A stretch of DNA of 5,439 nt, taken from contig JAGYOT010000156.1 of NCBI GenBank assembly GCA_018399455.1, forward strand, positions 1 to 5,439, given 5' to 3'. The stretch is from Desulfobacterales bacterium (GTDB lineage Bacteria > Desulfobacterota > Desulfobacteria > Desulfobacterales > Desulfosalsimonadaceae). The position numbers and the translations under genes are program-made. Every line of letters begins with the position of its first letter. The first letter of the stretch is position 1. Of this stretch, positions 1 through 5,439 are shown piece by piece. A model generated the notes under the pieces. The model did no database searches, had not been told where the DNA came from, and was given only the letters and a program-made list of their open reading frames with translations.

Positions 1-241
1 CCGGTGTCGGGCAGACGCCGATATCCGTGATATGGCATCCGGTTGCGGTAAGCCCCTTGATCATCTGTTCGGCAAAACGGCCGGAGGAAAGGCGGCAGTC
101 GCGGCCCAGGCTGAGATGCTCGCATCCGTGTTGGTTGAGATAGGTGCCTATGCCCCGCCCAAGAGCAAATACATCGTCTTCATTAATATCCTTGTCAACA
201 ATTCCCCTGATGTCATACTCCCTGAATATTTCCGGATTCAT
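1..241 (-). CDS. phosphomannomutase/phosphoglucomutase, N-terminal part (cut by window edge)
   Basis: Reading the minus strand from an ATG at 241 gives 80 codons that stay open to the window edge. The product begins MNPEIFREYDIRGIV and matches domain I of the alpha-D-phosphohexomutase family, in the AlgC/ManB-type phosphomannomutase/phosphoglucomutase branch. The FREYDIRG signature is at residues 6-13, GRDCRLSS at 46-53, and a DIGVCPTP segment at 73-80. Family members are about 450-470 aa, so roughly the first sixth is present. The phosphoserine loop (TASHNP-like), metal loop and sugar-specificity loop lie outside the window and cannot be checked. The enzyme interconverts hexose 6- and 1-phosphates in the cytoplasm and feeds GDP-mannose or UDP-glucose synthesis for surface polysaccharide. 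The start is set by a strong AGGAGG five bases upstream; an in-frame ATG at 256 would add five residues but precedes that site. It follows rtcB after 43 bases in the same direction. Confidence 0.9.
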   Translation of the reverse strand, partial: MNPEIFREYDIRGIVDKDINEDDVFALGRGIGTYLNQHGCEHLSLGRDCRLSSGRFAEQMIKGLTATGCHITDIGVCPTP

Positions 242-246
242 TGCGG

Positions 247-252
247 CCTCCT
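247..252 (-). promoter_or_regulatory. Shine-Dalgarno site of the phosphohexomutase gene
   Basis: The minus strand reads AGGAGG here, five bases before the ATG at 241. It is the best ribosome-binding site in the window and decides between the ATG at 241 and the in-frame ATG at 256. Its strength suggests this gene is initiated independently rather than by coupling to rtcB. Confidence 0.8.
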
Positions 253-284
253 TCATGTTTGTTGCGCGTCGCAGTCGATTTTGC

Positions 285-1718
285 CTATCCTTTAATCACA
301 GCAAGGGGTCTTAGCCTGGCAACGATTTTTGAAATGCCGGAACCTTCCACTGCATGGACCACTTCTGTCACGTCTTTGTAAGCCTGGGGCATTTCTTCGG
401 CAAGGGTTGATTTTCCCGTCCAGCGGGCAATCACGCCCTTGCTCAGAAGCTCTTTTTCAATCGATCGGCCTTTTGCGGATTTTTTAGCCGCATTGCGGCT
501 CATCAGCCGACCGGCCCCGTGGCAGGTGGAGCCGAAGGTTTCATCCATGGCGCGTTGAGTGCCGGCAAGGACATAGGATGCGGTGCCCATGTCCCCGGGA
601 ATGAGTATCGGCTGGCCGGTTTTTTTGAAATCCTCGCAGAGGTCCGGGTGCCCCGGCGGAAAGGCCCGTGTTGCGCCCTTCCGGTGGACGCATACCCGCC
701 GGATTTTCCCTTCAACCGTGTGCTGTTCAAATTTTGCGATATTGTGGCATATATCGTAGACCTGTTTCATCCCCAAATCCCGCGGGCTGATGCCCAGCAC
801 CTGCTGGAATGCGTCCCGGGCGTTGTTAAGCAGTATTTGACGGTTGGTCCAGGCATAGTTGGCGGCACAGGCCATGGCCCGGTAGTACTTGATGCCGGCG
901 GCGGAACCGATTTTGGCGCAGGCAAGCTGGCGGTCCGGCAGCGCCATGCCGTCAATATTCAAATTCCTTGTCATGGCGGCCAGAAAATCATCGCATGTCT
1001 GATGCCCCAGGCCGCGGGAGCCGGTATGAAGAAGTACGGTGACAAGACCTTCGGCCAGGCCGAAAGCATCGGCAACCGCCTGGTCATGGATTTTTTCCAC
1101 TACCCCGACCTCGAGGAAATGGTTGCCCGAGCCGAGGGTGCCAAGCTGCCGGCGGCCCCGCTCCATAGCTCTCTTGCTGATCGTATTCGGATCCGCATCC
1201 GGCATACAGCCTTTATCTTCCGTATGCTCAATGTCGGCGCCTTCCCCGTATCCCCTGGAGAGCGCCCATGGGCTGCCCTGCTTCAGCACCTTTTTGAGAT
1301 CCGCATTGGAGAGCTTGAGCGTTCCGGTTGAACCTACGCCGGTTGGAATTTTTTGGTAGAGGCAATCGGCCAGGTGATCCATCCTGGTCCGGATCTCCTC
1401 GTGCGTGAGCCTGGTGACGGCCAAACGAACGCCGCAGTTAATGTCATAGCCCACTCCTCCGGGTGAAATCACTCCTTCTTCGCAGTCAAATCCGGCGACT
1501 CCCCCGATAGGGAACCCATAGCCCCAGTGCATATCAGGCATGGCCAGGGCGGCGGATAGAATACCCGGCAGTTGGGCGACATTGACGAGCTGACGAAAGG
1601 TTTCATCCTGTTTTACCGCTTCAATCAGACGCTCGCTTGAATAAATGCGAGCCGGGACGCGCATGGCGCCTGATTTTTGGATTTCCCAGCGGTAAGAGTC
1701 AATTTGAATAAGTTCCAT
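285..1718 (-). CDS. rtcB: RtcB, tRNA-splicing/RNA-repair ligase (3'-phosphate/5'-OH, GTP- and Mn-dependent)
   Basis: This 477-aa protein joins RNA 2',3'-cyclic phosphate or 3'-phosphate ends to 5'-OH ends, through a histidine-GMP intermediate and Mn2+. Its length matches the archaeal-type RtcB (about 480 aa in Pyrococcus) rather than E. coli RtcB (408 aa). All known active-site motifs are present: PGGVGYDINCGVRL at 86-99 (metal ligands D92, C95), GSGNHFLEV at 196-204 (N199, H200), LLHTGSRGLGHQ at 229-240 (H231), YDICHNIAK at 321-329 (H325), HRKGATRAFPPG at 345-356, and STCHGAGRLMSR at 397-408, where H400 corresponds to the guanylylated His404 of P. horikoshii. There is no intein, although some archaeal homologues carry one. 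The ATG at 1718 fits the family N-terminus; a TTG at 1745 would add nine residues and overlap archease. The start lies 16 bases after the archease stop with only a weak ribosome-binding site (GAGTGAG), consistent with coupled translation. No rtcA or rtcR is visible. The enzyme is probably active and cytoplasmic. Confidence 0.97.
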   Translation of the reverse strand: MELIQIDSYRWEIQKSGAMRVPARIYSSERLIEAVKQDETFRQLVNVAQLPGILSAALAMPDMHWGYGFPIGGVAGFDCEEGVISPGGVGYDINCGVRLAVTRLTHEEIRTRMDHLADCLYQKIPTGVGSTGTLKLSNADLKKVLKQGSPWALSRGYGEGADIEHTEDKGCMPDADPNTISKRAMERGRRQLGTLGSGNHFLEVGVVEKIHDQAVADAFGLAEGLVTVLLHTGSRGLGHQTCDDFLAAMTRNLNIDGMALPDRQLACAKIGSAAGIKYYRAMACAANYAWTNRQILLNNARDAFQQVLGISPRDLGMKQVYDICHNIAKFEQHTVEGKIRRVCVHRKGATRAFPPGHPDLCEDFKKTGQPILIPGDMGTASYVLAGTQRAMDETFGSTCHGAGRLMSRNAAKKSAKGRSIEKELLSKGVIARWTGKSTLAEEMPQAYKDVTEVVHAVEGSGISKIVARLRPLAVIKG

Positions 1719-1734
1719 AACACGCTCACTCTGT

Positions 1735-2148
1735 TTACACGTCAAAAATCACCGTGGCCTGCCACCCTGCACCGGCTTCCCTCACGTCGATGCCATGATA
1801 GGTGACTGCCTTGATGTCCGTTAAAACCTCATGGATTCCGGGGTTATAAGGATCATAGGCGATCCGGGCGTTCAGGGCTTTTTCTTCTATATGCACAACC
1901 CTTGCCTGTTTAACCAGGTATTGGTGCCCGTTCCATAAAAACAGGAGTTCCCGCAGCCAGTTGATCATCAGATCCGACAGGTCGATGCCGGTAATGCGGA
2001 GCTGTGTTTTGTCACGCCCTTTTAAATTCCGGCGATCAACAATCTGGTCAAACATGGCCTGGCATGCGGTTTCAAAAAGCTCCCGCAGGTTCCCGGCCCT
2101 GACGGTGACCCCCATATCTGCGGTATGATCGACTAATTCATAAGGCAT
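1735..2148 (-). CDS. archease, activator of RtcB
   Basis: This 137-aa cytoplasmic protein belongs to the archease family (usually about 140 aa). Archease speeds RtcB guanylylation, allows multiple turnover and can broaden nucleotide use. The family signature DHTAD is at residues 7-11, after MPYELV. An amphipathic segment at 59-71 (DLMINWLRELLFL) matches the conserved helix of the family, IKAVTYHG at 112-119 is the usual core strand, and the protein ends in FDV (135-137), the typical acidic C-terminus. These acidic residues form the metal site in characterised archeases. The ATG at 2148 is chosen because homology starts there; the frame is open upstream to a TTG at 2214, but those residues do not look like archease. 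The gene overlaps the end of the MoeA-PBP gene by 11 bases and precedes rtcB by 16. A poor ribosome-binding site (GGAAAAG, rather far upstream) suggests translational coupling. Its partner is almost certainly the adjacent RtcB. Confidence 0.95.
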   Translation of the reverse strand: MPYELVDHTADMGVTVRAGNLRELFETACQAMFDQIVDRRNLKGRDKTQLRITGIDLSDLMINWLRELLFLWNGHQYLVKQARVVHIEEKALNARIAYDPYNPGIHEVLTDIKAVTYHGIDVREAGAGWQATVIFDV

Positions 2149-4090
2149 TGTCGCTGTGACTTTTCCAGACCAGATTCCCGGCGTTTTCCAGGTGATACCC
2201 GCCAAGGTCAGCAACCCGGGATTTGAATTGCTCCGAGCCGATAATATCGAGCAGCAGCCGGATATTGGGCATATCCATGAATTCTTCGGGGATCAAAAGA
2301 TCATAGGACTCGGTCATCACGGGGATAAATTCGAGCTCCAGCGCCCTGGCGGCTGCATGGATGCCCAGGCCTACATCCGCCGCACCGCTTAAAACCGCCA
2401 CCGCCACTGCCATATGGGTGTACTCTTCATTGGCATAGCCGGCGATTTCGGCGCTTTTCAGATTCAACCGGTCAAGGTGGTAGTCAAGCAGAATCCGTGT
2501 GCCTGAGCCGCCCTGGCGGTTGATGAACTGAACATCCGGACGGACCAGGTCTTTGATGTCTTTGATTTGCTTGGGGTTTCCGGGCCGGACAATCAGGCCC
2601 TGGTCCCGGTTGACCAGATGAATCAGGCTGACTGGCTTTTCCGGCAGATAACGGTTTATATAGGAAATATTATAACTGCCGTCGCTGGTATCCAGGAGAT
2701 GGGAGCCGGCCATGTGGCACAGGCCCTTTTTAACCGCCATAAGACCGCCCATGCTGCCAACATGGCTGGAAGAAAGAGAAGCTTCGCGGCTTTTCTCCCT
2801 GATCATGTCCGCAATCACGTCCAGGCTGTTGTCATGGCTGCCTACGCAGACAATGTTTTGATAAATCCGGCTCAAAGGCCTCAGCGGATTGACCGCTACC
2901 GGGGTGTCCGCTGCCAGGCCTTCCATATCCCCGGGAATTCGGATGATTCCATCAGCTTCCGTAATGCTTGTAATGGTGCCGGCACCCCGGGCAAGGGGGG
3001 TGGCAACAAGATTTTCTCCGACCCTCCCGAGCTTGATGCGGATAAATTCCTCCACCCCCAGTTTCGAGGGGAGCTTTCGGGTCGGCAGCGCCTTGACGAG
3101 GGTCGGCTCAGGTTCCGGCTGATTAAGCATTCTGAGCAGAACAGGCTGGATTAATTGTTCGAACGCAATGATGGCCGATACGGGATAGCCCGGAATGCCG
3201 AATATCGGGGCCTCGTTTATTTTTCCGCAGATGACGGGTTTTCCGGGCATCATGGCGACTCCGTGGATGTAGATTTCGCCCATCTCTGCGATAACCGCCC
3301 GGGTGTAATCCTCTGAGCCTGCAGACGAACCGCCAAGGACGCATACCAGGTCAAAGGTTGTCAAGTCGGCGGATTCCAGTGCGCTGCGGATCGCTGAGAT
3401 CTCATCGGCCACAATATCATGGCGGGTGTAAACGCCGCCGCAGCTTTCCACCAGCTGCCCCAGCATATGGGAGTTGGACTCAAGGATCCGGCCGGGAGGG
3501 ATTTTTTTGGGATCGGCGGTTTCATGGTCCACCAGTTCAGAGCCTGTTGGAATGATTAATACCCCTGGTTTTTTCCAGACACAGACACGGGAGATACCTG
3601 CCGTAATGAGGGCGCCGATGCAATAAGGCGTGATCTTATGGTTTCGGGCAAACAAAAGTTCAGTGGCGACCATGTCTTCGCCCATTTTGCGAACATTCTG
3701 CCAGGGATAAACAGGGGCCTCGATTTCGATGCGGTCGGCGGCCGGTATATTGATCTGCTCGATCATGATAACAGCGTCGCAGCCCTGTGGCATGATGTGG
3801 CCGGTGTTGACGGCGAAGGCATTACGCCCGAGACAGAGCTGCAAAGGGCTGCTTTCAGATGCCCCGAAAGTGTCAGCGGCTTTAACCGCCACGCCGTCCA
3901 TGGCTGCGGCATGAAAGTTGGGCGACGAGAGGGCTGCATGGACAGGCGCCGCCAAAACGCGCCGGGTCGCTGTCGCCGCAGGGACCCACTCGGTTGCCGT
4001 CTGCCGGTGTCCAAACCGGTCAAACACAATCTGCCGCGCCGCTTCCAGTGTTTTTTTCTGAAGGTAGATATTTCGTTTGGATTCAGGCAT
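2138..4090 (-). CDS. MoeA-type molybdopterin molybdenumtransferase fused to a C-terminal PBP-like (substrate-binding) domain
   Basis: This 650-aa fusion has a full MoeA part: N-terminal domains about 13-170, MogA-like MoCF domain about 175-315 and C-terminal beta domain about 330-402. A PBP_like/LysR-substrate-binding-type domain follows from about 413 to 635. MoeA motifs visible are AMDGVAV at 63-69 (usual form MDGYAV), MGEDM at 136-140, PTGSEL at 181-186, GGSSAGSEDYT at 253-263, PGKP at 282-285 and FGIPGYPVSA at 297-306. In the binding domain, SSHVGSMGGLMAVKKG (441-456), NRDQGLIVRPGNP (494-506), NRQGGSGTR (524-532) and EEYTHMAVA (555-563) are typical of this fusion family. There is no signal peptide or membrane segment, so the binding domain acts in the cytoplasm. 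MoeA proteins insert molybdate or tungstate into adenylylated molybdopterin. The extra domain may bind the oxyanion or another small ligand; this is inferred. The ATG at 4090 lies 15 bases after the moeA stop, with a weak GAAAG site. The end overlaps archease by 11 bases. Confidence 0.94.
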   Translation of the reverse strand: MPESKRNIYLQKKTLEAARQIVFDRFGHRQTATEWVPAATATRRVLAAPVHAALSSPNFHAAAMDGVAVKAADTFGASESSPLQLCLGRNAFAVNTGHIMPQGCDAVIMIEQINIPAADRIEIEAPVYPWQNVRKMGEDMVATELLFARNHKITPYCIGALITAGISRVCVWKKPGVLIIPTGSELVDHETADPKKIPPGRILESNSHMLGQLVESCGGVYTRHDIVADEISAIRSALESADLTTFDLVCVLGGSSAGSEDYTRAVIAEMGEIYIHGVAMMPGKPVICGKINEAPIFGIPGYPVSAIIAFEQLIQPVLLRMLNQPEPEPTLVKALPTRKLPSKLGVEEFIRIKLGRVGENLVATPLARGAGTITSITEADGIIRIPGDMEGLAADTPVAVNPLRPLSRIYQNIVCVGSHDNSLDVIADMIREKSREASLSSSHVGSMGGLMAVKKGLCHMAGSHLLDTSDGSYNISYINRYLPEKPVSLIHLVNRDQGLIVRPGNPKQIKDIKDLVRPDVQFINRQGGSGTRILLDYHLDRLNLKSAEIAGYANEEYTHMAVAVAVLSGAADVGLGIHAAARALELEFIPVMTESYDLLIPEEFMDMPNIRLLLDIIGSEQFKSRVADLGGYHLENAGNLVWKSHSDNAL

Positions 4091-4105
4091 GAGTTTAAAA
4101 TTCTT

Positions 4106-5341
4106 TCAAGCAAATAAAATTACGTTAACCAGGCTTCCTTTTTCAAGGCCCTCTGAGTTCATGTCAATCTCAATCAGCCCGTCAGCCTTGAGCATCGTGT
4201 TGATCAAACCTGATTTACCAAGGATCGGTATCGCTTTCCAGCCGTCGGGGCCAGGTTCGAGACGGGTCCGGATGTAGTCGGTCCGGCCCGGGGTGGAGGC
4301 CAGGTTTCGGGTCAGAACGGCCGGCACAGTAATGTCCCGGTAGCCGGGGGGGGCGCCGCGGCCGGTCATATGTTGGATAAACGGGCGCACGATACGGTCG
4401 AATACAATCATGGCCGATGTCACCTGCCCGGGTAACCCCCAGATCAGAATTTTTCCAAAGCTTGCAAGGATGGTGGGCTTGCCGGGGCTCAGCGGAATGC
4501 CGTGGACCTTTATCTCGGCTTCCGGAAGGCGGTTGATGGCTTCAATGGTGATATCCCGTGTGCCCACCGAACTGCCCCCGGAAATAAGCAGCATGTCAAC
4601 GGAGGCCATTGCCTCCAGACATGTTTGTTCAAGCTTTGCCGCATCATCGGCGATAATGCCGTAAGATCTGGCAGTTGCGCCACAGTCCGAGATCATCCCG
4701 GCCAGGGTATAGGTGTTGATATCCCGGATTTCCCCGATTCTTGGGCGGACGTCAATGGGCACAATTTCATCTCCCGTGGAAACAATTCCGATCACCGGCT
4801 TTTGGAATACCGGAACCCGGCTGAACCCGAGGGCGGCCAGCGCTCCGCATTCCTGGGCGCGAAGTCTTGTGCCGCAAGTCAAAAGTTGTTGGCCGGCTGC
4901 CATATCCTCGCCTATGGCAATGACGTTGCTCCAGGGTGCCACACTGCGGACGATTTCCAGTGTTGCGGCATCGATCGGGGTGACGTATTCACTCATAACC
5001 ACACTGTCAGCGCCTTCAGGCAGCATACCGCCCGTCGCGATGGCCATGGCTTCTCCAAAACCGATAGCGGCGGGGGGTTTTTCCCCCATGGCGATCTGCC
5101 CGATCAAGTTCAGGTAAACCGGGTTGGCTTCCGAAGCGCCGAAGGTGGCGTTGGCCTGGACCGCATAGCCGTCCATGGTGGCGCGGTTGAACTCCGGATA
5201 ATTGGCTGCGGGAATAATCGTTTCGGCCAGTATTCGACCGCCGGCCTCAAGCAGGGGAAGTGTTTCGACCGGCCGAACCGGAACCTGCTCCCTTAACGCA
5301 AAAACGGTTTCAAGAGGGGTGACTTTAAAAAATCCTGTCAT
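4106..5341 (-). CDS. moeA: MoeA, molybdopterin molybdenumtransferase
   Basis: This 411-aa protein has the same length as E. coli MoeA. It catalyses the last step of molybdenum cofactor synthesis, inserting molybdate into MPT-AMP with release of AMP, in the cytoplasm. MoeA_N-type domains cover about 5-170, the MoCF domain about 183-322 and the C-terminal beta domain about 337-409. Visible motifs are ATMDGYAV at 54-61 (D57), TGGMLPEGAD at 103-112, GEDM at 144-147, STGDEI at 188-193 (E192), GGSSVGTRD at 255-263 (D263) and PGKP at 286-289. The loop usually read as GLPGNPVSA is GLPGQVTSA here (302-310), which departs from E. coli but need not impair function. The ATG at 5341 has an AAGGA site five bases upstream; the frame is open further to a TTG at 5413, but that stretch runs into repeat-like sequence and is not MoeA-like. 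It is the first gene of the cluster and is followed 15 bases later by its fused paralogue. A role with tungsten instead of molybdenum cannot be excluded. Confidence 0.95.
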   Translation of the reverse strand: MTGFFKVTPLETVFALREQVPVRPVETLPLLEAGGRILAETIIPAANYPEFNRATMDGYAVQANATFGASEANPVYLNLIGQIAMGEKPPAAIGFGEAMAIATGGMLPEGADSVVMSEYVTPIDAATLEIVRSVAPWSNVIAIGEDMAAGQQLLTCGTRLRAQECGALAALGFSRVPVFQKPVIGIVSTGDEIVPIDVRPRIGEIRDINTYTLAGMISDCGATARSYGIIADDAAKLEQTCLEAMASVDMLLISGGSSVGTRDITIEAINRLPEAEIKVHGIPLSPGKPTILASFGKILIWGLPGQVTSAMIVFDRIVRPFIQHMTGRGAPPGYRDITVPAVLTRNLASTPGRTDYIRTRLEPGPDGWKAIPILGKSGLINTMLKADGLIEIDMNSEGLEKGSLVNVILFA

Positions 5342-5346
5342 TACAA

Positions 5347-5351
5347 TCCTT
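5347..5351 (-). promoter_or_regulatory. Shine-Dalgarno site of moeA
   Basis: The minus strand reads AAGGA five bases before the ATG at 5341. It supports that start over the longer in-frame TTG at 5413. It sits at the head of the operon, where independent initiation is expected. Confidence 0.65.
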
Positions 5352-5391
5352 GCCCGGATGATGCATGAATCTGGTTCAAGTCTTAAATCGT

Positions 5392-5439
5392 GATGGCTTC
5401 GTAAAAAGTCCAATATCTGCGTTGCGCTGCAACCCTCGG
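5392..5439. repeat. probable end of a dispersed intergenic repeat, open at the window edge
   Basis: The sequence beginning GATGGCTTCGTAAAAAGTCC and continuing with TATCTGCGTTGCGC resembles, from memory, a repeat scattered between genes in Desulfobacteraceae-type genomes. There it usually forms one arm of a long inverted repeat. Only one arm would be in this window, so the inverted structure cannot be seen. A small internal hairpin is visible: GTTGC at 5421-5425 pairs with GCAAC at 5429-5433 around GCT. No coding sequence is credible here. The repeat lies about 50 bases upstream of moeA, so it could bound the operon or act as terminator of an upstream unit; both are inference. Confidence 0.45.

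Noticed and set aside
263..273. Short hairpin TGCG-CGT-CGCA between rtcB and the phosphohexomutase as a terminator
   Set aside because: The stem has four base pairs and no T-run follows on the minus strand, so it is too weak to call a terminator.
32..295. Plus-strand frame of 87 codons at the left edge
   Set aside because: It overlaps the opposite strand of the phosphohexomutase N-terminus, whose family motifs are clear, and then crosses the intergenic gap.
519..1331. Open 270-codon plus-strand frame opposite rtcB
   Set aside because: It lies wholly antisense to a convincing RtcB gene. Its translation shows no recognisable family and appears to be a by-product of GC-rich codon use.
1719..1745. 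TTG start for RtcB adding nine residues
   Set aside because: The ATG at 1718 matches the usual family N-terminus, and the extension would only overlap the archease stop without added conserved sequence.
2138..2814. Separate LysR-type or ABC substrate-binding gene
   Set aside because: The binding-protein-like sequence is continuous in frame with the MoeA part, with no stop, frameshift, signal peptide or DNA-binding helix-turn-helix, so it is a fused domain.
2567..3154. Open 195-codon plus-strand frame opposite the MoeA-PBP gene
   Set aside because: It is antisense to conserved PBP-like and MoeA C-terminal sequence and has no recognisable domain.
4502..5296. Open 264-codon plus-strand frame opposite moeA
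   Set aside because: It is entirely antisense to MoeA with intact motifs. The product is rich in H, G, C and R, as antisense frames of GC-rich genes tend to be, and no ribosome-binding site was convincing.
5342..5413. N-terminal extension of MoeA by 24 residues from a TTG
   Set aside because: The extension has no MoeA-like sequence, partly overlaps the repeat-like segment and ignores the well-placed AAGGA before the ATG at 5341.
5342..5439. Sigma-70-type promoter for the operon in the upstream region
   Set aside because: TTGGAC and TTGAAC boxes can be found on the minus strand, but neither has a good -10 hexamer at proper spacing, so no promoter is called.

Overview
The window reads as a bacterial chromosome segment of moderately high GC. 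All recognisable genes lie on the minus strand, so transcription runs from high to low coordinates. The long archaeal-type RtcB paired with archease, the tandem MoeA paralogues (one fused to a binding-protein-like domain) and a dispersed-repeat-like sequence at the right edge suggest a sulfate-reducing member of the Desulfobacterota (Desulfobacteraceae or Desulfosarcinaceae-like). That placement is inference from gene types and remembered repeats, not a database result.

Layout in transcription order: a 98-base upstream region (5342-5439) whose outer half looks like one end of a dispersed repeat; moeA (5341-4106, 411 aa); a second MoeA paralogue with a C-terminal periplasmic-binding-protein-like domain (4090-2138, 650 aa); archease (2148-1735, 137 aa); rtcB (1718-285, 477 aa); and the first 80 codons of a phosphomannomutase/phosphoglucomutase (241-1, cut by the window edge). 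Spacings are +15, -11, +16 and +43 bases, and no terminator-like hairpin with a T-run was seen between genes. The first four genes very probably form one operon, and the sugar-phosphate mutase may be read with them.

Two functional modules are joined. The two MoeA-type proteins serve the last step of molybdenum/tungsten cofactor synthesis, insertion of the oxyanion into the pterin dithiolene. Archease and RtcB form the GTP-dependent 3'-phosphate/5'-OH RNA ligase system, with archease activating RtcB guanylylation. The archease start codon lies inside the end of the MoeA-PBP gene, which suggests translational coupling across the two modules. The families are known; the least routine points are their co-transcription and the possible division of labour between the two MoeA proteins. 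The only non-coding stretches are short, and no RNA genes, CRISPR arrays or insertion sequences were seen.
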